From Enoplolaimus lenunculus (taxonomy: Eukaryota > Nematoda > Enoplea > Enoplida > Thoracostomopsidae), in NCBI GenBank assembly GCA_030248215.1, contig JASANG010000377.1, positions 1 through 64,000 of the forward strand: a stretch of 64,000 nt of DNA. The letters run 5' to 3'. Position 1 is the stretch's first letter; every line of letters starts with the position of its first letter. The notes beneath the pieces were generated by a model that was not told the origin of the DNA, searched no databases, and saw nothing but the letters and a program-made list of their open reading frames with translations. Both the position numbers and the translations under genes were made by a program. This document shows positions 1-9,571 of this stretch, in pieces.

Positions 1-1050
1 AAGGGAAAAATCGTGGGGTAGGGCCGAAAATGACTCAAAAGAGAAAAATTGTAAGGAGAGGACGAACCTTACTGAAAAGGGGAAAATCTTGTAAGGTAAA
101 ATAATCTGAACCTCACTCTAAAAGGGGAAAAATTGTAAGGTAGGGACGAAAACTGACTCGAAAAATGAAAAATCGTGAGGTAGGGGGGGGGACGCTCACT
201 CTAAAAAAGGGAAAAATCAAGTGGTAGGACCGGAACCTTACTTGAAAAGGGAAAAATTGTAAGGTAGGCAGCCCCACACCTGAACTCAAAAATTGTAAGG
301 GTAGGGACCGAACCTTGCTTGAAAGAGAAAAATTGTAAGGTAGGGACGAACCTTACTTGAAAAAGAAAAAATCCCAACCGGGAAACGAACCTTACTCTGA
401 AGGGAAAAATTGTCCGTAGGAATTCCTGAACTCTAAAGGGAAAAATTGTAAGGAAGGGGACGCAAAACTTACTTGAAAGGGGGGGGCGCAAAAACCGGTA
501 AGTACCTATGCTGAAAGGAAAAATTGTAAAGTAGGGACGAACCTCACTGAAAAAAAAAAGCTAAAAATTGTAGGTACACTAACCTCACTCTAAAAGGGAA
601 AAATTGTAAGGTAGGGACGTAACCCATGATCTTGACGGGGAAAAAATTGTAAGGTAGGGACGAACCTTACTTGAAAAGGGAAAAATTGTGAGGTAGGGAC
701 CGAACCTCACTGCGAAGGGAAAAATTGAAAGGGTAGGGACGAGAAAAATCTTACTAGAAAGGCAAAAATTGTAAGGTAGGGATGAACCTCACTTGAAAAA
801 GGGAAAAATTGTAAGGTAGGGACCGAACGCCTTATGGGAAAAATCCCCGAGAACGAAACCTTACTTGAAAGGGAAAAATTGTAAGTAGGGACCGACAACC
901 TTGTAAACGGCAAAATTTGTAAGGTAGGGACTGAACTTATTACACCCCAGGGAAATTGGGTAAGGGCTATAACCTCACCCCCAAAGGGAAAAATTGTAAG
1001 GTAGGGACGAGTTACTTGACAGGGAAAAAATCCAAGGTAGGGACTTAAAC
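1..1050 (-). repeat. Degenerate 38-bp satellite, block 1 (inverted relative to block 2)
   Basis: The same monomer as the block at 1705-2952 appears here as its reverse complement (core GGGAAAAATTGTAAGGTAGG). Units differ from each other by many small insertions, deletions and homopolymer-length changes, and G runs up to 9 long occur near 187 and 480. Either this is an old, decayed edge of the array or the consensus sequence is poor here. Short open frames in it are array artefacts. Confidence 0.9.
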
Positions 1051-1182
1051 AAACCCTGTTTCCTAATAAACTTCCGGGTTACCGAATATCCATTTCGTCA
1101 GCCTGCAATTGTGAATTGGATCACATGTTCCCGTTGCCAAGATTGTTTAATTATCGCTACGACGCTTAGCCTTTCTAATACT

Positions 1183-1389
1183 TAAGGCGACGCTATACTT
1201 TTGATGACATCCGGTGACGTCCGTCACCCGTACGGCGCCATTCGGCCCCGTCCGTCTCCGTGCGTCACCAATACGGCACCGTCCGTCGCAATCCGGTGTC
1301 GTCCATCACCATGCAGTAATACCGTATAGTGACGGCCGCTGACGCACGGTGCCGGACGGTGCCATACGTCAAGTATAGCGCTACCCTTA
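1183..1389. mobile_element. GC-rich foldback MITE, family L copy 1
   Basis: The ends are inverted repeats: left TAAGG..CGCTATACTT and right AAGTATAGCG..CCTTA. The interior is a GC-rich series of ACGGCGCC/CCGTCCGTC words that can fold on itself. Related sequence lies at 5714-5775, 18723-19682, 22702-22877 and 61174-61260. No coding capacity. The transposon superfamily is not identified. Confidence 0.65.
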
Positions 1390-1704
1390 GACTACTTATA
1401 ATTAAACCCAGCGTTGACTTCAAAACGCATCAGCTTACGCTTGGGAACATAAAATACAAGCAAAGCTTATTTTCTGATAGGGGGGCCTACAATAAATACC
1501 AAACAATTTATTTCTGTCAAATATTTTTGCTAAATAAGACTAAGATTTTACAAATATACAGCCATTTCCTTCTGTATGTATTTTAATAGAAAAAGTATTC
1601 TTTTGTGCAGGATTCAACGTTTTGATAAAAAATTCTCGTCTTGGATTCAATTGCCTTTGGGTCTATATATCCGGAAAGGTTTTGTTGATAAAATATCTAG
1701 TAAT

Positions 1705-2952
1705 GTTCGTCCCTACCTTACAATTTTTCCCTGTCAAGTAAGGTTCGTCCCTACCTTACAATTTTTCCCTTTCAAGTAAGGTTCGTCCCTACCTTACAAT
1801 TTTTCCCTGTCAAGTAAGGTTCGTCCCTACCTTACAATTTTTCCCTTTCAAGTAATGTTCGTCCCTACCTTACAATTTTTCCCTTTCAAGTAAGGTTCGT
1901 CCCTACCTTACAATTTTTCCCTTTCAAGTAAGGTTCGTCCCTACCTTACAATTTTTCCCTTTCAAGTAAGGTTCGTCCCTACCTTACAATTTTTCCCTTT
2001 CAAGTAAGGTTCGTCCCTACCTTACAATTTTTCCCTTTCAAGTAAGGTTCGTCCCTACCTTACAATTTTTCCCTTTCAAGTAAGGTTCGTCCCTACCTTA
2101 CAATTTTTCCCTGTCAAGTAGGGTTCGTCCCTACCTTACAATTTTTCCCTTTCAAGTAAGGTTCGTCCCTACCTTACAATTTTTCCCTTTCAAGTAAGGT
2201 TCGTCCCTACCTTACAATTTTTCCCTTTCAAGTAAGGTTCGTCCCTACTTTACAATTTTTCCCTTTCAAGTAAGGTTCGTCCCTACTTTACAATTTTTCC
2301 CTTTCAAGTAAGGTTCGTCCCTACCTTACAATTTTTCCCTTTCAAGTAAGGTTCGTCCCTACCTTACAATTTTTCCTTTTCAAGTAAGGTTCGTCCCTAC
2401 CTTACAATTTTTCTCTTTCAAGTAAGGTTCGTCCCTACCTTACAATTTTTCCTTTTCAAGTAAGGTTCGTCCCTACCTTACAATTTTTCCCTTTCAAGTA
2501 AGGTTCGTCCCTACCTTACAATTTTTCCCTTTCAAGTAAGGTTCGTCCCTACCTTACAATTTTTCCCTTTCAAGTAAGGTTCGTCCCTACCTTACAATTT
2601 TTCCCTTTCAAGTAAGGTTCGTCCCTACCTTACAATTTTTCCCTTTCAAGTAAGGTTCGTCCCTACCTTACAATTTTTCTCTTTCAAGTAAGGTTCGTCC
2701 CTACCTTACAATTTTTCCCTTTCAAGTAAGGTTCGTCCTTACCTTACAATTTTTCCCTTTCAAGTAAGGTTCGTCCCTACCTTACAATTTTTCCCTGTCA
2801 AGTAAGGTTCGTCCCTACCTTACAATTTTTCCCTGTCAAGTAAGGTTCGTCCCTACCTTACAATTTTTCCCTGTCAAGTAAGGTTCGACCCTACCTTACA
2901 ATTTTTTTCTGTCAAGTAAGGTTCGTCCCTACCTTACAATTTTGTCCCTGTC
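1705..2952 (+). repeat. 38-bp satellite, block 2, about 33 units
   Basis: Tandem head-to-tail units of 38 bp begin GTTCGTCCCTACCTTACAAT and end CCCTTTCAAGTAAG. The units are highly homogeneous; the commonest variants are CCCTGTCAAG for CCCTTTCAAG and TACTTTAC for TACCTTAC. The span of 1248 bp gives about 32.8 units. Block 1 is inverted, so the two arrays point away from a centre at about 1.0-1.7 kb. No protein is encoded. Confidence 0.97.
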
Positions 2953-4375
2953 ACAAAATTGGCACATATATTGCATTACAGTAAAAATTGTGTTTCATAA
3001 CTTTTACACCAGTCCGCAACCCGTCAGGAATTTATGAATCCGCCACCTGTATAAATGAGACAAAATTTTAAGATAGCGGTTGGACGACACATTTCGTTTC
3101 CGTTTGGCCCATAAGTTAGACAGATATAATACGTAATGCTTTTAGTGAAAAAACAATCTTTACTAAAAAAATAACAACAAATATCTAAAAAATACTAACA
3201 AATAAGACATAAAATACGGATATGCAACAGTACGTTCAGTTTGAAATGTTTCCAACACAACTCAGTTGTTGAGAGTATTTTATATATTTTTTGTTGAAAT
3301 AATAATTATTTTTTACTAAAATATAGTACATTCTATTTTATTTCAAAACTGTGTCAATAGTGTACAAATTCATATTTACTTGGGTAAATATACAAGAGCG
3401 TGAGGAGAGGGTGAGACTGCAGGGCCAGAGCAGCCATTACTATACCCTACATTTGGAGGGATTTCACCCCTAAAGGTCCCCCACCTTAAGCGGTTGAAAT
3501 AAAAACTGCCGAAGTTTCAAAATGCGCTTGGCTTCTCGCTCATTTCGCTCGCTATTTTGATGCCCCCCATAAAGTTTGGAGGGAGTCCTCATCCCCGGCT
3601 GCTCAGGCACTGAGATTAGATGGACGCGCCCACTGATTACCAGATATAATATGTACTAACCAGCCGAATTTGCGCTATGCACAAAAGTTAGCAAATACAC
3701 AACAATCTGTATGCAAATCTTCTTTTCACAGAACAATCACGTTTCTGTTCTTAGAAAACATTCTAAATAAAGTATTGTTGAAAAGTTGCCCAAAATACGT
3801 ATGTGGAACATTTCAGCTTAAATCATATAAATATATAATGGTAAAACGTGCAAATGAGGCCGCCATTTTAGTACAGAAACATTAAAAATAGGAATAACAT
3901 TTTCCGGAGTGATTACGAAATTAAAAACAGGTGGGCTTTTTTTTAAACTAAAATTTAATCTCTAATTTCGTACACAAAAATTCTGCAATAAATTTCCATC
4001 CATGATATCCAAGCCAAAAAATCCTAAAAACTGCTACAAGACCGACCAGATATTCAAGAAAAACGCATTGTAAAATCTGTAGGCCAAAAATTTACTTAAT
4101 ATTTTAAAAGAAACCACCTCCAGGCCGTCTTAGGAACAAACAATAATCTAATTAACGTTTAAACTTCGCTGCTATGATCACTGCAGCATCTACAGCGGAA
4201 ACGGAAATCCTTGTCCCATGTCTCCCAGGAGCCTACCCTAGAAATTTCTCCAACGTCGAAAGACGTCAAATACGGAATATTTTTCTACCCTCCCCCCTCC
4301 ACCAGAAAATCTAGCTGGTCCCTCAACGAACAATTCCTGCTTGCAGGGGTAAATATGGCTTCTTTGGCCCATGTT
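2953..4375. other. Gene-free stretch with two short repeats
   Basis: No exon could be supported. A probable small MITE lies at about 3421-3613, with short inverted ends CAGAGCAGCC and GGCTGCTC. A dispersed repeat at 3653-3830 recurs at 63375-63545. The segment 2960-3060 resembles 13225-13325, so it too is dispersed repeat sequence. The rest is AT-rich and featureless. Confidence 0.5.
3653..3830 (+). repeat. Dispersed repeat J, copy 1
   Basis: Long similarity with 63375-63545, sharing ordered words such as CAGCCGAATTTGCGC, CACAACAATCTG, CAGAACAAT, GTTTCTGTTCT and ACGTATGTGG. The second copy sits in the last intron of the CAP gene. No coding potential is visible. Probably part of a longer transposable element whose ends I did not define. 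Confidence 0.65.
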
Positions 4376-4555
4376 GCTTTAAGGGGCGTCCAGGTTTCAA
4401 CTGGGTCTATAAAAGAGTAGGTTTAGATTCTAGAGTATATTTTTGCTCAGGCTTAGGCATAGGCTTAGGCTTAAGAACTCATTTTTGCTTAGGCTAAGGC
4501 TTAGGCTTACGACTACGCTTAATCTACTGTTACACCCCTTAAAGTAACATTGGCC
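4376..4555 (+). mobile_element. TTAGGC-bearing MITE, subfamily A copy 1
   Basis: Left end GGCCCATGTTGCTTTAAGG; right end CCTTAAAGTAACATTGGCC, its near-inverse. Flanking 8-mers GCTTCTTT and GCTTATTT form an imperfect 8-bp target-site duplication, as in hAT elements. The order inside is GGGGCGTCCAGG, then TATAAAAG at 4408-4415, then TTAGGC-type hexamers, then AATCTACTGTTAC. No protein is encoded. Confidence 0.85.
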
Positions 4556-4627
4556 GCTTATTTTAAAACAGGATACAAAAGTAGTTTAAATGTATTTGCA
4601 CAGAAGTTGATAATTAAACTATAATCC

Positions 4628-4780
4628 ATATTCACACGTGCAAGTTTTTGCAGTTTCTTTTGCAGAATAAATATGCAGCTGTAATTTGCCTGCGAACAGT
4701 TTTGTACAAAAAACCGTTTCGCAAAACTTGCAGCTGCGAGTTGCAGCTACAAATTCTCACTGCAAAAACGTTGTATTTAC
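4628..4780. mobile_element. MITE family K, copy 1
   Basis: The left end carries TATTCACACGTGCAAGTTTTTGC, a terminal motif also seen at 20966, 58525 and 59264. The interior has TTGCAGCTGCGAGTTGCAG-like words that can pair. Other copies end in the inverse (CGTGTGAATGAAGGGCTTA) and abut TTA, which suggests a PIF/Harbinger-like 3-bp target; this is inference. Confidence 0.5.
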
Positions 4781-5348
4781 AAATAAAGTCTATCATCTGC
4801 TCTTAGAGTATATGATTGCAATTAATTTTAGGCTGCTATTGCAATAATTGCAATAATACTGTAGTGACTCGAATACGAAGGGGACTGATATTTTGTTTTG
4901 ACTCTCTAGAGGGTAACCCTGTAATACGGAAAAGACTGTTATTCCGTCTGAACCGAAAGTCCGCCGATGCCGAACCGGTCCGTTCCAAAACGCAGCGGTA
5001 CAGTCCAGCGTTATGCCTTCCAGTCTATGGTCCACGACCATGTCGTGGACCACCCAACTTTTGCGGTTCAGTCCACATGGCTGCTTGTACCTCTAAGCTT
5101 TGTATCGTTAACCACGAAATCAAGACTTGAAACAAAATACAACCGGAAGCTTAAGTCAAGGGAAGAAATATAGAGCAACGATTTGACCCGGGGCTTTCAA
5201 CCGGAATTAATAGGACGGATAAATAAATGAAATAAATTGGAAACAAAGATGCCCGTGTAAGGGTTAGAATGTCAACCCGGAAGAGACAACGTTTGCAGTT
5301 CTATAAGCACCATGATTGTGTGGTTGGGTCGAACTACCGAAATGCATA

Positions 5349-5539
5349 CACTACAAAAATATGGTGAGTCAAATTGACTCTCTCCGCAATAGGATATTCC
5401 TGACTACACAAACTGAGTCGAAATTCGACTCCGTCACAGTCAAACGTGCGGCTCAGCGAGTCGAATTTTGACTCAGTTTGTGTAGTCCGGAAAAGCCTAT
5501 TTCGGAGAGAGTCAATCTCACTCACCATTTTTTACAGTG
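5349..5539. mobile_element. Foldback MITE family F, copy 1
   Basis: Near-perfect inverted halves: the left end starts CACTACAAAAATATGGTGAG and the right end finishes CACCATTTTTTACAGTG. The halves carry GAGTCAAATTGACTC and CTCCGCAATAGG-type words and would form a long hairpin. TA flanks both ends. At least 12 complete or half copies occur in the window. Ends of the form CACTG..CAGTG fit CACTA/EnSpm or mariner-like non-autonomous elements; I cannot decide. Confidence 0.85.
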
Positions 5540-5713
5540 TAGTGTGCCTTGGTGTTGAAGCGTTGGCTGTAATATGTTCAACTGTTTACAGTCCGTCACA
5601 TGATGACGGCTTGAAAAAATGGCTTTTGAAAAGTAGCCGAGTGGGGGGGCGCTCGACGTAGGCTGCTCCCCCCCTACTTTAATCTTGATGACATGAGTAA
5701 ACGAAATATACCG

Positions 5714-5775
5714 TTTAGGGTGGTGCTATACTCGCCGCGCGTCGCCGCACGCCACCGTGCGGCACTTTAGTGTCA
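5714..5775 (+). mobile_element. Left end of a family L GC-rich element
   Basis: TTTAGGGTGGTGCTATACTC at the start matches the inverted termini of the copy at 1183-1389, and is followed by GC-rich CGCCGCGCGTCGCCGC words. No matching right end was found, but the 70-bp array that follows has similar composition and may be its expanded body. Confidence 0.4.
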
Positions 5776-5799
5776 TTTTAAAAAATGATCTTTCAGAAA

Positions 5800-6240
5800 T
5801 GTGCAGTGCCGAACACCGCAATTGCTAAAATTGCGGCGATCGGCGGCACCGTCCGCCGCTGTGCGGCGTTGCACGGCGCAGAACACCGCAATAGCTATAA
5901 TTGCGGCGATCGGCGGCACCGTCCACCGCTGTACGGCGATGCATGGCGCCGAACACCGCCATAGCTATAATTGCGGCGATCGGCGACACCGTCCACCGCT
6001 GTGCTGCGTTGCACGGCGCAGAACACCGCAATAGCTATAATTGCGGCGATCGGCGGCACCGTCCACCGCTGTGCGGCGTTGCACGGCGCAGAACACCGCA
6101 ATAGCTATAATTGCGGCGATCGGCGGCACCGTCCACCGCTGTGCGGCGTTGCACGGCGCAGAACACCGCAATAGCTATAATTGCGGCGATCGGCGGCACC
6201 GTCCACCGCTGTGCGACGATGCGCGGCATAGAAAATCATA
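5800..6240. repeat. GC-rich 70-bp tandem array, about six units
   Basis: Units repeat exactly every 70 bp. They carry GGCGCAGAACACCGCAATAG, TATAATTGCGGCGATCGGCG and GCACCGTCCACCGCTGTGCG. Units from about 5880 to 6230 are nearly identical, with first and last units more diverged. Because 70 is not divisible by 3, open frames of similar length appear on both strands every 70 bp; these are artefacts of the array, not genes. Confidence 0.95.
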
Positions 6241-8366
6241 GCGCAGAACATTTCCTCTGTTGTTCCCCATTCTGCGTCAAATGCTTTCTGCCCAATCGGC
6301 GGCACTAGGCAGGCACTTAGTCAGAATTTTCAATTGACCGGGCATCTTTAGGCAACTATCAGTTACAGTAAAAGGTTCATCTTTTAAAGAGTTCGCGAGA
6401 AAAGTCGGGCAAGAGATAATTGTAAAAAAGAAAAGTGTCCCAATGAATATTTTTAGTTTTGCCTGAGGCTCGAAATTGCCGTTCTACCGTCAAATTCGCC
6501 AGATTTGAACGTATTTCAACTATTAAGAAAATCTCCCGAGCTGAAGCCAGCGAAAAGCTAAACATTGTTTCAGTATAAAATTATTTTGCACACAAAATGT
6601 TTCTTGGTTCATCGGTTGGAGGGGTCTTGAGCGCTAAACGCCCCCCCCCCGGCTACGCGGCAGACCACCCGTGACAAACTATATATTAATCGCTTGCCAT
6701 AGAAGCTAGGTTCAGGCAAAAAAAGTAGTGGCCAGAATAAACCCAAAATACACCCTGCGTGTGAAAATTTCGGTCACGTGATCTGCAACATAATAACAGC
6801 CTGCGACCCCTTGGGAAAAATTACACAACCCACCCGTACGATAAATAGCCAGCTGCATATGGCTAGAAACGTTTTGGGGGGTACAAACTTTCACATCTCA
6901 AGAGTTTTCCATGGAAAATGTGCTTGTAAATTTGTAATATTTTTCAGAAACAGCAATAAACAAACGCTGTAACTCAAATATATTTTAGCGATAGCCAAAA
7001 AGTTCCCAATCGGGCAGTGTTGTGAAAGGGGGGTGGTGTCTGTTCTGGTTCGAGCCATGTTCGACTACGACTACCGGTACAGAAATGAAGACAAAAACCG
7101 GTTTAGTAATTTTCTAAATCGATCAACATCATATGACCTAAATATTTGTAGCACCGTTAGCCAAGTTCGACACGCGTGTCATGTTCGCTACAAACGGTTT
7201 TGTTGCGTCAGATGGTGTAACCGGGTGTAGCTACACCGTCTCGGACAAATTGTTAAGATTTTGGATTAATTTCGTAATTCTTAATATTTCATTTTGAATA
7301 TTTTCAGCGAATCTGTAACGAAAAGTTGCGAGACATATACGTGATACATAACTAATTTTGAACGTAAAAATAACAGAATTTGCGCTATTTCAATAACGGA
7401 AACGGACACCGATTTTTAGCGGAAACAGATATCCGGTTACACCCTGAGATATATTTTGATGTTTTTTTTACGTTTCCGTCTGGCTTGGAGATACTACTAA
7501 CCATGAATCCCATGGCATATATATACCGACTACATTGAACCAAGCCTGCTGGTATCCTATGACAACAGGGTAAACAAACACTAAATGTTTACATTAGGCA
7601 AATTGCCAGATATTGTGCGACCATTAGAAACTGCAAATATCGAAAATTTGTTTCGGAAACAGAATAACAAGAACAGGAACCGGAATATTTGAAATAATTT
7701 TCATCACCGAATTACCGTTGTACTAATTAGAAAATTAGCCAAAAAAAATTGTATTAGCGAATTTTGAGCAATTCCATCATGAAATATGACGAAAACGCAG
7801 TCAATTTTTAATTTGACAACTGATTAACAAAACTGAACTAAATGCTAAAACACTCATTTCCAAGTGAACAATTTTTCAAAGCCAAAGTTTCCAATACTTA
7901 AATGACCACGAATAATTTGCTACAAAACCGTAACAATTCTTGTTCGTACGTCAGTGAATGCAGGAACAGGTACAGGAATTGAATTTTTGCAGGAATTCCG
8001 GCGGAATCTTGAACAATTAATATGGTTAGCAGAATCACTCAACAGAGGTCTACTTTCAGCGGTGCATTAAGATTTGTCGCATTTGGTTTTTCCTACTTTT
8101 GAGCAAAGTTTGAGTTCCGACGCTGCCCCAGTGCATTTGTTTGAAAGCTTAATATCAATTAGCGATAGGTTCTACACACATTTATTAATACCAGTTCAAC
8201 TCATACAAACTATGTCGGGTAATAGGGCGGTTGCGCCCTCACGATCGGCTTCGTCGTTTGTTCTCATCAGGTGAGCAATTTTTTGACCAGATTTGAAAAA
8301 TTCTGTTAGCCAAATATGTTGTTCTCACTCAAACTGGTTCTGGTTCAGTCTTATCAAATCCTAGGT
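6241..8366. other. Gene-free stretch
   Basis: AT-rich sequence without an exon I can support. Words such as GATATCCGGTTACACCCTG near 7425-7445 match the end of a dispersed hAT-like element also seen at 35160, 42086, 48640 and 49560. At 8211-8271 a short ATG-started frame ends in a good donor (CATCAG|GTGAGC) and might be a first exon, but nothing downstream joins it. Confidence 0.5.
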
Positions 8367-8568
8367 TTAACCCTTTCTCACATGAATATTTTCTATTTCC
8401 CCTGAGACCTACTTTTATGCTAGGATTCGAACTCCAGTGACTGGAGTGGGAGGCGTATACCATCACCACTCAGCTATAGGAGCTTGACGCTCGAGCGCGA
8501 GGGGGCTCTCACGTATTGTGGTAATGCGCTGAGTTGCTTATAGGCAACTCAATGTGAGAACGGGTTAA
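8367..8568 (-). mobile_element. piggyBac-like MITE with tRNA-like core, copy 1
   Basis: TTAA at both ends (8367-8370 and 8565-8568) brackets termini CCCTTTCTCACAT and TGTGAGAACGGG, which are inverted. TTAA duplications and CCC..GGG ends are typical of piggyBac elements. On the minus strand the core reads like a tRNA gene: A box TAGCTGAGTGG, anticodon-like CTCCCAC loop, B box GAGTTCGAATCC. A subterminal hairpin GAGTTGCTTATAGGCAACTC lies near the right end. Alternatively it is a SINE that acquired such ends. Confidence 0.75.
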
Positions 8569-8857
8569 TAAACTTTAGTTGTGTATCCTTAATTTAAACC
8601 ATGAAACAATGAAATATCACCTCGAGTTCAGCCTCAATGTACCAAGCGAACCCGATTCCAATCGTAAATCAATATTCGATAGTTTGTTGAGTATTGACAA
8701 AAAATTTAATTATATACTTAAAATTTGAATTGATGAATTTTTCAAAAAATTTCAAATCAAGTACTTATAGCAATTAAACAAATATTCATTGCTCCTTAAG
8801 ACGACAAGAATCATCCGATTTGTTATTTCATAGCTCGGTCTTTGCTCATTTGTTATG

Positions 8858-9047
8858 GGCCCAAGTAAATATCAGGGGTTGAACATTTTTCTGTGGGACT
8901 GCAATAGAGTAAGCTTAAGCTTTAGACTAATTTCTTTGCTTAACTTAGGTTTAGGCTTAGGCTTATGAATAAACTCACTCTAACGCTTAGGATTAGGCTT
9001 ACAAATATGCTTATAATACTATTCAACCACTGTTCTTTACATTGGCC
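8858..9047 (+). mobile_element. TTAGGC-bearing MITE, subfamily B copy 1
   Basis: Left end GGCCCAAGTAAATATCAGGG with GTGGGACTGCAATAGAGTAA. Right end CTGTTCTTTACATTGGCC. A few TTAGGC-like hexamers lie between. No clear target-site duplication, so this copy is old. Confidence 0.75.
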
Positions 9048-9571
9048 AAAACTTGGTACTGTAGGTTCATCATGTCAATGATTGGCTAATGCTGGTAGTA
9101 TATCTGGTCGAATAGGCTCAAACAACAAAGTTAATCTAAGGTTAGTGGTTTAGCTTAGACTGAACGCTTAGACTGTTGTTTAGGTTAAGGTTGTGAACGC
9201 CAGCTATGCAGTTTAGGCTCAGATCTAAGACCATGCATAATGTTATAAGCTATTGCTTAAGCTATGATAACTTCGAAAATTCCACATATGGTCAAATCAG
9301 TGTCAGTCAATTGCTAATGCAAAGTGAACTTGTTCATCTGTGATAAACGATTTTGAACGGCACAAACTGCTTTCAAGGTATATATAGACACATATTAGAG
9401 ATCGACCGGATACACGGTTCCGGATTAATAGCTGGCAAAAAATCGACATCAGTATCCTGTTCCCATATGATTCTACCGGATATTTGCAATTGTGGTTCCG
9501 AATATTATTGAACTGTTTTTAACTTAAAGTGAGAAAAAATAAAATTTTAAAGTTTAAAATCGTTCAAAATC
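9048..9571. other. Intergenic stretch downstream of the unidentified minus-strand gene
   Basis: Contains degenerate GTTTAGGCTT/TTAGACTG words, probably remnants of TTAGGC-type elements, and GATCGACCGGATACACGGTTCC, similar to ends of dispersed elements. No exon seen. Confidence 0.4.

Noticed and set aside
201-913. Phe-rich open frames on the minus strand
   Set aside because: Readings of the 38-bp satellite; the repeated TIFPF is a translation of the monomer.
5801-6308. Eleven overlapping open frames of about 65 codons on both strands
   Set aside because: They recur every 70 bp with the tandem array, which is free of stops in several frames because it is GC-rich.
8460-8500. A functional tRNA gene on the minus strand
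   Set aside because: A and B boxes are present, but the same sequence recurs in four TTAA-flanked elements and the acceptor stem does not pair well by eye. It is a mobile-element core.
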